Shown: positions 13,201-18,860 of the stretch, in pieces
Numbering within the stretch: the stretch's first letter is position 1
Layout: every line of letters begins with the position of its first letter
Assembly (NCBI RefSeq): GCF_002993285.1
Contig: NZ_CP027433.1
Span: forward strand, 3,472,001 to 3,536,000
Direction: 5' to 3'
DNA from: Gordonia iterans
GTDB lineage: Bacteria > Actinomycetota > Actinomycetes > Mycobacteriales > Mycobacteriaceae
Length of the DNA stretch: 64,000 bases
Notes under the pieces: generated by a model
What the model saw: the letters and a program-made list of their open reading frames with translations, nothing else
The model's database searches: none
What the model was told of the DNA's origin: nothing
Translations under genes and position numbers: made by a program

Positions 13201-16200
13201 CGTGAATTGCCAGGGTGTCGAAGTCGAGCGCATGGCGCGACGCCGACGTGATCACCGGCAGACCCACCGACTGGTGATCGAGCACCCGCGCCTTGTCCCG
13301 GTACAGCGTCTCGAGGGCGGCGGAGAACGACGCCGAAGGATCGAGGTCGACGACCACCGGCAGGGTATTGATGAACAGTCCGACCATGGATTCCACACCA
13401 GGCACGTCCGCAGGCCGTCCGGCGACCGTCTCGCCGAAGGTGACCACCTGGCGGCCGGTTACCCGAGAGAGCAACAGCCCCCATGCGCCCTGCAGGAGGA
13501 TCGCCAGCGTGACCCCCGCCTTGCGAGCGAAGGCGGCTAGCTCTCGGGTGAGCTCTGGATCGAGCAGAACCTCATGGTCCTGCGGCACCGAATCGGTCTT
13601 GGCAAGCGCTGTTCCGGCGAGACGCGTAGGACCGTCGACCGGGGTCAGGACCGCTGCCCACGCTTCAAGCGCCTGCCGCAGATCCGCCGCAGCCACCGTG
13701 CGCGCATGGTCACCGAAGTCGTACTCGTGCGCCGGTGTCATGGGGTTCCCCGTCGCATAGAGCGCGAGGAGGTCGGCCAGCACCAGCGGCCCGGACCAGC
13801 CGTCGAACAGTATGTGATGGTTGGTGACCACCACATCAGTGCCGAAGTCGTGGTCGACCACCGCGGCCCGGATAAGCGGTGGTGCGGCGAGATCGAAGGC
13901 CTGCACCCGTTCGGAATCCATCATCGCCTGGACCCGTTCGGCGACCTCGTCCTCGGCCACTCCGTGCAGGTTGATCACCCGGATCGGGCTCTTCACCCGG
14001 TCGGGGACCACGGCGACCACCGCGCCACTCTCGCACTGAACGTACGCCGAGCGCAGCACACTGTGGTGCCGCATCAGCGATGCGAATGCCTCGTCGAGTT
14101 TCGCGAGGTCGAGCTCTCCGGAAAACTGCAGCCGTGCCTGCGTGAGGTAGACGTCGATCTCATCGGCGCCAACGACACGCGCCTGGTAGTACATGCCTGC
14201 TTGTAGCGGGGTGAGCGGCCAGACCGCCGCGCCCGGATACGCCGCCGCGAGGTCATCGAGATCAGCCTGGGTCACCCCCGTGCCCGGCACGTCTGACGGC
14301 GAGAAACCCACATCTCCGAGATCGGCCGCGGCGGCCGCCGCCTCGACCTCGGCGGTCCAGCGCCCGGCGATGTCCTGCACGTGCGCCGACGAGATGGCCG
14401 CCTCCGGGAAGCGGATACTGGCGACGATCACCGGCCCGTCGGCACCGGCGACGGTACTTGCGTTGATCGCCAACACGCCGGTCTCGGCCATTCCGCCGGC
14501 ACCACCGGGCAGGCTCGGACCGGCTGCGGGCAGCAGCAGATCGTCCACCGCCGCGGTCTCGGCGGAGGAGGTGTCGACGGATACACCGCGGCCACCGAGG
14601 TAGTTGAAGGCGACCGAGGGCAACGGCCGCCGACTGAGTTCGGTGTCGCCGCCATAGCGGAGCAGCCCGAATCCGATCCCGTGGAGGGGCTGGTCGAGCC
14701 GGGCTTCCTTGGCTGCCTTCACCGCGTGGACGATGCCGTCGGCCGGGTCGATCAGCATCGGAGCGATGGTGGTGAACCAGCCGACCGTCCGCGACAGGTC
14801 GCTGCGCCGCGGATCCGCCCCGGACTCCAGCACGTCCTCGTAACGACCGTGGCCCTCGCTCATCACGGTGACCGGCCCGGCATCCTCGATGCCGGCGTCA
14901 CGCTGCCACGAGCGAATCGCCCGGGCGAGTCCGGCGAGCAGCACATCCGTCAGCGTTCCGCCGAAGGCTTGCGGCAGGTCACCGAGCAGCCGTTCGGTGA
15001 GTGCTGTCGGGATCTGGTGCGTCAGCGACGTCGATGCTCCGATCAGCGTCTCGCGCACCGGTTCTTTACTGAACCTGGTGGGCTGCTCGGGTGACTGTTG
15101 CAGCCAGTAGTCCAGTTCGCCCGCATGCTCGTCACGCCGGGCGTCGAGGGCCGCGAACCAGGCGCGTTCGGAGGTCGCTTCGGCCCGCACCGAGATCGGC
15201 TGTCCGGCCGCGACCTGGGCGGCCGCCGTCGCGAGGTCCTCGATGAGGATCGGCCATGAGACCGCGTCCACTGCCAGGTGATGAACGACGAGGACGAGAC
15301 GCTTCGGGCCGTCGGCGAAGCGGACCAGCACCGCCTGCACCTGCTGTGCCGCAGCGGGGTCGAGGCGCCCTTCGGCATAAGCGTAGGCGTCGAGGATCTG
15401 GGCGCTGTAGTCCGCGGAGTCAGCGGCGATATCGACGTCACGCTCGGTGAGCGCCATCTCGGCATCGAACGGTTCGCCCGCGACCAGCGTCCATCGGTCG
15501 TCAGTCCGACTCAGTCGCGCACTGAGCATCGGGTGGGCGGCGACGACGGCCGCCAGGATCTCCCGTACTTGAGCGGCGTCGAGGCCGGCGGGAACCGCGA
15601 AAAGGTTGGCTTGGTTGAAGTCGGCGAACGCGGCGGGATCGCCCGACGACGATTCGACCATCCACTGCGCGATGGGCGGGAGCGAGACCTCCCCGGTACC
15701 GCCGCCACTGGGCTCCTCCAGTGCGGGCACCGCATCGGTATCGGCTTCCACACCGCGGAGGATCTCCCGGACCGTCTTGTACTGGAAGACGTCCCGCGGT
15801 GAGACGGGCAGGCCGGCCGCCTTGGCTGCCGACGACACCTGAATGGACATGATCGAATCACCGCCGAGCGCGAAGAACGACTCGGTGACGCCGAGCTGTT
15901 CCACACCGAGCAAGCCACCGATGATCGCGGCCAGGGTGCGTTCCCCGTCGGTCTCCGGCGCGACGTACGCGCCCCGGGCGGAGCCCGCGTCCGGGCTGGG
16001 CAACGCCGTGCGGTCGAGCTTGCCGGCGGGCGTCAGCGGGATCTCGTCGATGGCGAACAGTTGGGACGGGATCATGTGGGCGGCGAGCCGGTCGGCGATG
16101 TGCGCGGCGACGGCGTCCACGTCGACGCTCGCCCCCGGCCGGGAAACCAGATAAGCGATCAGTTGGGTGTGCTTGCGCCCGCCCTGTTCCACGTCGTGGC

Positions 16201-17536
16201 CGACGACAACAGCCTGCGCGACGCCGGGCTGCTCTTCGAGTACGGCTTCGATCTCGCCGAGTTCGACGCGCTGTCCGTTGATCTTAACCTGGTGATCGGC
16301 CCGGCCGGCGAACTCCAGGTCGCCCTTGACCACACGAACGAGATCGCCGGTGGCGTACATCCGGTCGCCCGGTTCACCGAACGGGTCGGCGACGAAGCTG
16401 GTCGCGGTCAGGTCCGGGCGGCCGAGGTAGCCGCGGGCCAGACCCGCAGCAGAGAGGTAGAGCTCACCCACCACACCGTCGGGCACCTGGTGCAGACGGG
16501 GATCGAGGACGCGCGCGGTGAAGCCGATGACGGCTCGGCCGATCGTGATCGGCTTGCGCGGCATCATGCGAGCGCGGGTGGCCCACACGGTGGTCTCGGA
16601 GGGACCGTAGAAGTTCCACAGTCTTCGGCCTCGAGCGGCCCAGCGCTCGACGAGTTCCGGCGGGCATGCCTCACCGGCGGTGGCGAGGTTGCGGACGAAC
16701 TCACTGCGCTCGGGGTCGAGAGTGGCCAGCACCGATGGTGTGATGACCAGATCGGTCACTTCACCGCGCTCGAGCACCGCGTCGAGGGCTTCACCCGCGT
16801 AGTCGGCATGCGGCGCGATCACGAGCGTGTGCCCGGCCGTGATCGCCCAGGCCATCTCGAAGAACGAGGCGTCGAAGCTCGGTGAGGCGACGTGCAGAAT
16901 CCGGGTGTCCGGATCCTCCTCGACCGATCCGGTCACCTTGCGGTAGCTGGCGACGAGGTCGGCGATACCGGTGTTCGATACCGCGACGCCCTTGGGACGT
17001 CCCGTCGATCCGGAGGTGTAGATCAGGTAGGCCAGACTCTCCTGGTGCACGGTGCCGTTGCGCTCGGCTTCGGCGATCTCCTCGCCGGAATCGCCTTCAC
17101 CTTCCAGGTCAGCCAGGCTGATCCAGTTGCAGGCGGTCTCCCCGAGCCGGTCCCTGGTGTCGGGGAGGGTCACGCCGAAGTCCACCGCCGAGTCCTCGAG
17201 CATGTAGGCGATGCGCTCGTCGGGGTAGGCGGGGTCGATCGACAGGTAGGCGGCCCCGGACTTGACGATGCCCCACACTGCGATCACCGATTCGATGGAT
17301 CGTTCCATGCCGACGGCGACCACGTCGTCGGGACGGACACCGCGTCGCAGGAGCGCCCGCGCGATCCGGTTGGTCCGCGCCTCGAACTCGCTGTAGGGGA
17401 CCTCGGTGTCGCCGCAGATCAGCGCGGGATGATGCCCGTCGAGCTCGCGCCCGGCCAGGATACCGAGCAGCGTGCTGGCGTCGACGCGTCCTCCCTGAAC
17501 GACGGTACGGTCTCGCGAGGTATCTCCCTCAGACAC
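1..17536 (-). CDS. Gene D: NRPS, 3' end outside the window (five A domains)
   Basis: The frame is open from GTG 17536 to the left edge, 5845 codons. I checked the start region and five C-domain MWF/MWFIN motifs (near 1190, 4385, 7781, 11000) and they share one frame. Approximate domains: A 1-514, PCP 520-595, E 613-1072; C (DCL) 1101-1552, A 1556-2066, PCP; C 2164-2597, A 2616-3139, PCP; C 3238-3672, A 3700-4272, PCP; C 4370-4803, A 4826-5343, PCP; C 5435 to the edge. Codes: DAFVAAFVW (then E), DCPHSTLVE, DCPHSTLIE, DVPHFSLVE, Thr. The fourth A domain holds a large proline-rich insertion before YRTGD. The N-terminus is a short linker and then an A domain, so its upstream C domain must come from gene C. 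Termination domains, if present, lie beyond base 1. Confidence 0.95.
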   Translation of the reverse strand, partial: MSEGDTSRDRTVVQGGRVDASTLLGILAGRELDGHHPALICGDTEVPYSEFEARTNRIARALLRRGVRPDDVVAVGMERSIESVIAVWGIVKSGAAYLSIDPAYPDERIAYMLEDSAVDFGVTLPDTRDRLGETACNWISLADLEGEGDSGEEIAEAERNGTVHQESLAYLIYTSGSTGRPKGVAVSNTGIADLVASYRKVTGSVEEDPDTRILHVASPSFDASFFEMAWAITAGHTLVIAPHADYAGEALDAVLERGEVTDLVITPSVLATLDPERSEFVRNLATAGEACPPELVERWAARGRRLWNFYGPSETTVWATRARMMPRKPITIGRAVIGFTARVLDPRLHQVPDGVVGELYLSAAGLARGYLGRPDLTATSFVADPFGEPGDRMYATGDLVRVVKGDLEFAGRADHQVKINGQRVELGEIEAVLEEQPGVAQAVVVGHDVEQGGRKHTQLIAYLVSRPGASVDVDAVAAHIADRLAAHMIPSQLFAIDEIPLTPAGKLDRTALPSPDAGSARGAYVAPETDGERTLAAIIGGLLGVEQLGVTESFFALGGDSIMSIQVSSAAKAAGLPVSPRDVFQYKTVREILRGVEADTDAVPALEEPSGGGTGEVSLPPIAQWMVESSSGDPAAFADFNQANLFAVPAGLDAAQVREILAAVVAAHPMLSARLSRTDDRWTLVAGEPFDAEMALTERDVDIAADSADYSAQILDAYAYAEGRLDPAAAQQVQAVLVRFADGPKRLVLVVHHLAVDAVSWPILIEDLATAAAQVAAGQPISVRAEATSERAWFAALDARRDEHAGELDYWLQQSPEQPTRFSKEPVRETLIGASTSLTHQIPTALTERLLGDLPQAFGGTLTDVLLAGLARAIRSWQRDAGIEDAGPVTVMSEGHGRYEDVLESGADPRRSDLSRTVGWFTTIAPMLIDPADGIVHAVKAAKEARLDQPLHGIGFGLLRYGGDTELSRRPLPSVAFNYLGGRGVSVDTSSAETAAVDDLLLPAAGPSLPGGAGGMAETGVLAINASTVAGADGPVIVASIRFPEAAISSAHVQDIAGRWTAEVEAAAAAADLGDVGFSPSDVPGTGVTQADLDDLAAAYPGAAVWPLTPLQAGMYYQARVVGADEIDVYLTQARLQFSGELDLAKLDEAFASLMRHHSVLRSAYVQCESGAVVAVVPDRVKSPIRVINLHGVAEDEVAERVQAMMDSERVQAFDLAAPPLIRAAVVDHDFGTDVVVTNHHILFDGWSGPLVLADLLALYATGNPMTPAHEYDFGDHARTVAAADLRQALEAWAAVLTPVDGPTRLAGTALAKTDSVPQDHEVLLDPELTRELAAFARKAGVTLAILLQGAWGLLLSRVTGRQVVTFGETVAGRPADVPGVESMVGLFINTLPVVVDLDPSASFSAALETLYRDKARVLDHQSVGLPVITSASRHALDFDTLAIHESYPVDTDSIVEAPLGGLALQGVSGRDATHFPLTLVSAEIGDQLMLRLKYLPSVFDEAQVAEFSRVLTQILRFTARHPDVPLDEVQLLGPDDSGAIAVLERGPLHQLPEAVTVADTLADQAQRTPMAVALVAGDREVTYGEFAARVNLLARSLIDAGVGPETSVALCLPRSVEMMVAIHAVITAGGQYVPIDLDTPADRAEYMLRTSQAKLLLISDRTVAAGAVAAAAGTGIESIEVDAGIDVDHAGPRAARVTDTDRLTPLRRDAAVYTLFTSGSTGRPKGVTLTHHAVLNRLWWGLNELPIDGTDVVVQKTPYTFDCSVPELFAPLMVGARLVLLKQGGHLEPVYVASEIARTGATMVHFVPSILSAFLDVVPPSQLEALRSVRIVSTTGEALPPAVASSTRTVWPEALFYNLYGPTEAAVEITYQSIGQVHVDDPTVPIGVPVWNSSAVVLDARLQRVPAGIPGELYLGGVQLARGYAMRADLTAERFIADPYGEPGARLYRTGDLVRRLPDGTLEYLGRTDFQVKLRGQRIELGEIEAVLAAAPGVVLTAATVAPSPDGGEHLVGYVCAGPGESLDLEAVKASAVAALPGYMVPSVWMVVDDIALNTAGKIDRKLLPAPEFGVLEAEYVAPSGEAEAAVAVVFADVLGVERVSVAESFFDLGGNSLSAMRLAARAGDVLGVEFSVRDVFDAPSVRELVAGVADRGRALPPVTAVVPRPDRIPLSFAQQRMWFINRLEPEAPTYNIPAVLRLSGAVDVDALRAAVVDVVQRHEVLRTSFPDVAGVPVQVIAPVSSVDSGLVWIETDSAEAFGSAVAAGFDVTVQWPIRVVICREGDGYLFAVVAHHIGADGESMLPLVSDVLTAYVARAAGQVPVFVPLPVQFADFALWQRDVLGMPDDADSVLGRQLAFWREALAGLPDVLVLPMDRPRPAVASHRGAEVGFSVPAEVGARILGVSRAAGATPFMVVHAALAVLLARLSATQDIAVATPVAGRGQAELDALVGMFVNTLVLRAQVDSSMTFTELLAQVRDTDLAALANQNAPFESVVEALDPVRSQAFDPLAQVMLSFDPGAPASQAGAEIAGISAEPLEAPVTPAQLDVAFNVQSAPVGQDWSGSVIVATDLFDESTAGRLGERFAALLGELTADPTVPVGDVALLAEADVAAEAAREWGPTVELPAVVSVADVVAGQVARTPDGVALVFGERVVSYGEFGARVNGLARELISLGVGPEVAVAVAVPRSVEMMVAVHAVVAAGGQYVPIDLGTPVDRVEYMLTTAQVSLLLVSERGAVSDALAAAEAAGVGVLEVDASAPVDADSGVAGPVTDGERLAPVRGGSAVYTLFTSGSTGMPKGVTLTHEAVLNRLWWGLDELPIDGSDVVVQKTPYTFDCSVPELFAPLMVGASLVVLKQGGHLEPVYVAEEIVRTRATMVHFVPSMLSVFLDVVPRAVLESLSSVRIVSTTGEALPPAVAAPARDVWPEALFYNLYGPTEAAIEITYQRIGQVSAVDSSVPIGVPVWNSSAVVLDSRLHRVPAGVPGELYLGGVQLARGYAARADLTAERFVADPFGAPGVRLYRTGDLVRRLSDGSLEYLGRTDFQIKLRGQRIELGEIEAVLAAAPGVVHTAVTVASSPDGGEHLVGYVCAGPGETLDLDAVKASTSAALPGYMVPTVWMVVDDIALNTAGKIDRKSLPAPEFGALEAEYVAPEGDAEESLARVFADVLGVERVSVTESFFDAGGNSLSAMRLVARAGEALGVELSIRDLFYAPTVRELAAASARGSEALPPVTAVVPRPDRIPLSFAQQRMWFINQFDAAAPTYNIPAVLKLSGELDTDALRVAFADVVRRHEVLRTVFPSVGGVPVQVISAESTVDRDLPWVEAASLEAFGEVVAAGFDVTQQWPIRAILHRGTQNEFLFAVVAHHIGVDGESMLPLMTDVLAAYSARSAGQVPQFAPLPVQFADFAIWQHEVLGTPDDPGSVLGRQLTFWRDTLSGIPDVLELPADRSRPAVASYTGTSVGFSIPAGVAARIREVSRASGATPFMVVHAVLATLLARLSATQDIAIATPVAGRGRAELDALVGMFVNTLVLRTQVDPAESFADLLGRVRMADLAALAHQQVPFESVVEAVDPVRSEAFAPLAQVMLSFDPAASASGARVEMTGISAEPLEAPVTPAQVDVTFNVVSAPAGEAWSGSVVVAADLFDASTARVFADRFVALLGELTADPDSAVGDASVLVGGEGAEALAVGIGPVEEMPAGSVADAVAAQVFSTPDAVALVCEGREVPYGEFGARVALLARELIAAGVGPEVAVGVCIDRSVELLVAIHAITAAGGQYVPVDTAAPAERARVMLETAGADLVLVAAGVVPDPVSGLPGVRVVEVDASGDVELATAAVTDADRLAPVHADSALYTLFTSGSTGVPKGVTVSHGAVLNRLRWGLEAFPWSAGDRVVLKTPYTFDVSVPELYAPLMSGATVVIAKPDGHRDPGYIADLIAETSATSVHFVPSMLSVFLDVVDRGKLASLTSLKWLFASGEALAPATVAAAHAVWPQAEIHNLFGPTEAAVEVGWADVSDAPELVTIGRPVANTSMLVLDDRLQLVPDGVPGELYLGGVQIARGYADQPALTAERFIADPFAAPNVPDTPVPPLPPVPPVPPVPPVPPVPPVAPAAPASPVGRVAPLPPLAPLPPLAPLPPLAPVAVEPVAPIVHGARLYRTGDLVRRLADGSLEYLGRTDFQVKLRGQRIELGEIESVIAGALGVVHAAATVAQASAGGEFLVGYVSPASVDLDAVRVHVAASLPEYMRPSVWMLLDEVTLNSAGKLDRRALPAPDLSSTETEYVAPEGEAEEALAAVFASVLGVDRVGVTESFFDAGGNSLNAMRVVARGGDALGVDLSIRDLFDSPSVRELAAVSAGKEAALPPVTAVVPRPDRIPLSFAQQRMWFINRFEPGSAGYNQPTVLRVNGGLDVAALRAAIVDVVVRHEVLRTTFPSDGGVAYQKIGDPSLVPGRLDWAVVSSQVEIESAVVTGFDLAREWPLRVRVWESAPGEFVVALVTHHIAFDGESRIPLVSDLLAAYAARVAGRAPDYSALAVQFADFAVWQHEVLGSQADPDSVVGRQLDYWRGQLAGAPDVLELPSDRPRPAVASGRGKQLEFGIPEEVGERVLALARERGVTPFMVLHAGLAVLLSRLGATDDVSVATPIAGRGDVVLDPLVGMFVNTLVLRTQTSSGMPFAEFLDVVRTVDLDAFAHADAPFESVVEAVNPVRSEAFQPLAQVVLTVDQDGGVGSSAVDIGDLRVEPITSDDPPAQYDLHIGVGIEADREWHMALLYATDLFDEATVEQFAALLVSVLDVLTADPSMAVGDVDLLDDAERVRLAGLSAPVTPAAAGCSLVEAFAGSVREYGASVAVSADGRSLSYAELDAASDAVAAGLVAAGVRPGDLVGLATARSVNLVASIVGVLKAGAAYLPLDTTNPVDRLHFIIADAGVSVILTDASTQGHELWAGVGDGVQVLDTGVLVAEGDGAGFTAVTVPPASRAYVIYTSGSTGLPKGVEITHADVGALLGATAADFDFRPDDVWTMFHSYAFDFSVWELWGPLLSGARLVVVDRELARDFDAFLSVLEDERVSFLNLTPSAFYQLIDARRRRPDAELALRYVVFGGEELGFDQVRRWFDENPDDPAQLVNMYGITETTVHVSFRPIDPAVVSVDDPSFIGRALSSLAIRILDDRLRPVPAGVVGEMYVAGAQLAQGYLNRPELTAGRFVANPFAEDRVGSRLYRTGDLARWVGGDIEYLGRADGQVQLRGFRIEYGEVEAALLAADGVTGAAAAIVSDAGRGDLLIGYVVADDGVELDSAVVREGAGARVPRYMVPDLVMVVDRLPLTANGKLDRKALPAPVFDGSGDYVAPESADETAVAEVFAEVLGVDRVSVTESFFDLGGNSLSAMRVIARAGDVLGVELSIRDLFDAPSVRELAAVAGGQAPALPPVTAAVPRPENIPLSFAQQRMWFINRFDPSLPTYNIPALMRITGDLDVIALRIAVADVVRRHEVLRTSFPDVDGVPVQQIASETRVDAELPWIEARSVEKFHAAVAAGFDVATQWPIRAVVYPEGGDGYLFALVAHHIGVDGESMLPLIADVLAAYAARLAGEAPQFAPLPVQFADYAIWQRDVLGSAGEADSILGRQLTFWRDALAGIPEVLELPADRPRPLVASYVGTSVDFSVPAEVADRVAEVSRASGATPFMVVHAVLATLLARLSATQDIAIATPVAGRGRAELDALVGMFVNTLVLRTQVDPAESFADLLGRVRMADLAALAHQQVPFESVVEAVDPVRSEAFAPLAQVMLSFDPAASASGARVEMTGISAEPLEAPVTPAQVDVTFNVVSAPAGEAWSGSVVVAADLFD
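1275..4430 (-). other. Gene D module 5, C-A-PCP (Thr)
   Basis: C domain with HHIAFDGES. A domain with FDFSVWE, LNLTPSAF, VFGGEEL, MYGITETTVHVS: code DFWNVGMVH, threonine. A10 LTANGKLDR. PCP FFDLGGNSLSAM near 1393. It is a paralogue of module 6 of gene B. Confidence 0.93.
5081..5302 (-). repeat. Proline-rich tandem repeat inside an A domain
   Basis: These 74 codons encode one PPL followed by six PPV triplets, an Ala/Pro linker, then three copies of APLPPL. The APLPPL units come from an 18-bp direct repeat (5121-5174), and the PPV run has a similar short period. The insert is a multiple of three and leaves the A domain frame intact. It sits between A6 and A7 (YRTGD). Other A domains in this locus have only GEP or a similar triplet here. 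Confidence 0.93.
6592..7102. repeat. Long perfect direct repeat, right copy
   Basis: Identical to 1-511. It lies in the C domain of module 4 of gene D. Sequence on its right side (from 7103) diverges at once from the other copy. Confidence 0.95.
7870..11045 (-). other. Gene D module 3, C-A-PCP (code DCPHSTLIE)
   Basis: C domain with HHIGADGES. The A domain is nearly the same as module 4 of gene B over long stretches of DNA (for example 9120-9190 against 48600-48670). Code DCPHSTLIE, unassigned. PCP FFDAGGNSLSAM near 7975. Confidence 0.9.
11090..14235 (-). other. Gene D module 2, C(DCL)-A-PCP (code DCPHSTLVE)
   Basis: The C domain starts WPLTPLQAGMYYQA and has HHILFDGWSGP. The A domain reads FDCSVPE, MVHFVPS, IVSTTGEALP, NLYGPTEAAVE. 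PCP FFDLGGNSLSAM near 11205. The base composition changes inside this module: the C domain belongs to the G/C-balanced block, the downstream part of the A domain to the C-rich block. Confidence 0.9.
14320..17536 (-). other. Gene D module 1, A-PCP-E (code DAFVAAFVW, D-residue)
   Basis: The A domain has intact motifs: YTSGSTGRPKGV, SFDASFFE, VITPSVL, NFYGPSETTVW, YATGDL, LTPAGKLDR. The code D-A-F-V-A-A-F-V-W is not one I can assign; the DA start and several aromatic positions only hint at a hydrophobic residue. The PCP is FFALGGDSIMSI (near 15860), and the E domain has HHLAVDAVSW and FNYLGG. It lacks a C domain in cis and depends on the end of gene C. Confidence 0.9.
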
Positions 17537-17686
17537 TTATTCCCTTTCACACGGCTCGGCGCCGCTCACCTTGCCACTGCGCCGCGGCGCGCGCCGCCGC
17601 TCATTCCTGCTGAGCGCAAACCTCAAGAATACTGTGACGCAGTGGGCCGAAACAGTCGGCTGATCGACTGCTTCGACGCGACGAGA
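17537..17686 (-). other. Intergenic region between genes C and D
   Basis: At 150 bp this is the only sizeable gap in the window. It holds a 6-bp inverted repeat with a 6-bp loop (CAGTCG/CGACTG, 17653-17670) 16 bp after the gene C stop, and a 14-bp GC-only palindrome (17584-17597) ahead of gene D. There is no T-run, so neither is a convincing intrinsic terminator. A TATTCT at 17626-17631 (minus strand) has no good -35 partner. Translation of the gap in the frame of gene C shows no leftover A-domain sequence. Gene D may have its own regulation here, but the sequence does not prove it. Confidence 0.5.
17541..17547 (-). promoter_or_regulatory. Ribosome binding site of gene D
   Basis: AAAGGGA followed by ATAA precedes GTG 17534-17536. 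It is the only good site near the point where similarity to A-domain N-termini begins. Confidence 0.6.
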
Positions 17687-18860
17687 TCATGTTTCCGTCT
17701 CGTCCGTGACGATCTCCAGGTCTCCCTTCACATATCGCGCACGGTCGCCGGTGCGATACATCCGGGCACCCGATTCACCGAGCGGATCGGGCACAAACCG
17801 GGTCGCGGTACGCCTCGGAGCATTCGCCTCGCCGCGCGCCAAGGCCTCCGCCGTGAGGTACAGCTCCCCGATCTCGCCGTCAGTCACCGGCGCCAGGGTG
17901 TCGTCGAGCAATCGCACGTCGACTCCCCCGATCGGGCGTCCGACGGTGACCGGTTTGCCGGCCGTCAGACGAGCGCGCGTCCCGTATCCGGGCAGCGCGG
18001 GGGTGGCGTAGACGCCGAACAGCTTGCGGCCGCGAGCCGACCACTCTTCGACGAGTTCGTCCGAATATCTCGATCCGCTGAACATCAGGGTCCGGACGTA
18101 TTCGGCGCTGTCCGGGTCGACGCCGTCGAGGTCCGCCGGGGACACCAGCAGATCGGTCACCTCTTCGGTCTCGAGAACCTCGCCGAGGTCGTCGCCCGAT
18201 TCGCTGCCGTCCGGCACGATCACCAGGGTGTGACCCATGATGATCGCCCAGGCCGTCTCGACGAACGCCCGGCCGGAATCCGGGCGCGCGAGGTGCAGGA
18301 TCCGGGTGTCCGGGTCGTCTTCCAGCGAGCCGGTCACCTTCCCGAAGGCTTCGACGAGGTCGACCATCCCGGCCTGCGTCACCGCCACCGGCCCGATCTC
18401 CGCCACCCCGGCCAGGTAGCCGAGATTCGCTAGACGTACCGGTCCGTTACGTTCGGCGTCACTGATCGGATCATCGGACGCGGCTTCGCAGGCCAGCTCA
18501 TCGAGGTCGAGCCAGACACCATCACTGAGACCTTCCGCATCCACGTCGACGGACCGGGTGACGGCGAGTCGTACCGTCCTATCGCCGACGAGCTCGGCGA
18601 GGTGGTCTCGGCGGTCCGGATCGACTGCGACGTACGCGGCGCCCGCCTTGACGACGCCCCACATCGCCACGACCGATTCGATCGACCGGCGTATCCCGAT
18701 GGCGACCACGTCGTCGGCTGCGACACCGCGGGCGAGCAGTGCCCGCGCGACCCGGTTGGTCCGGACCTCGAACTCGTCGTAGTCGATTTCTTCGCCATCG
18801 CTGATCAGCGCTGGGTGGTACCCGTCGAGTTCTCGCCGGGCGAGGAGCTCGACGAGGGTG
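17687..18860 (-). other. Gene C, degenerate and truncated A domain
   Basis: About 390 residues align end to end with the first A domain of gene D: RELDGYHPALI against RELDGHHPALI, KVTGSLEDDPDTRILH against KVTGSVEEDPDTRILH. The catalytic motifs are gone. A3 YTSGSTGRPKGV has become YLAGVAEIGPVAV, A4 FDASFFE is SGRAFVE, and A5 NFYGPSETT is GVYATPALP. A7 survives as YRTGDRA. The protein stops right after VKGDLE, at the A8 hinge, so the subdomain with the A10 lysine is absent. The stretch stays in one frame, is rich in Asp/Glu, and shows no frameshift. It cannot plausibly make an adenylate. A structural or docking role is inference. Confidence 0.88.

Noticed and set aside
17626..17631. TATTCT as a promoter -10 box for gene D
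   Set aside because: The position 17 bp upstream reads TGTTTC, which is a poor -35 match.
17653..17670. Intrinsic terminator after gene C
   Set aside because: The stem is only 6 bp and no T-run follows on the minus strand.
17687..18860. Frameshift as the cause of the degenerate A domain in gene C
   Set aside because: The segment aligns with the first A domain of gene D in one frame from end to end; the motifs are lost by substitutions, not by a shift.
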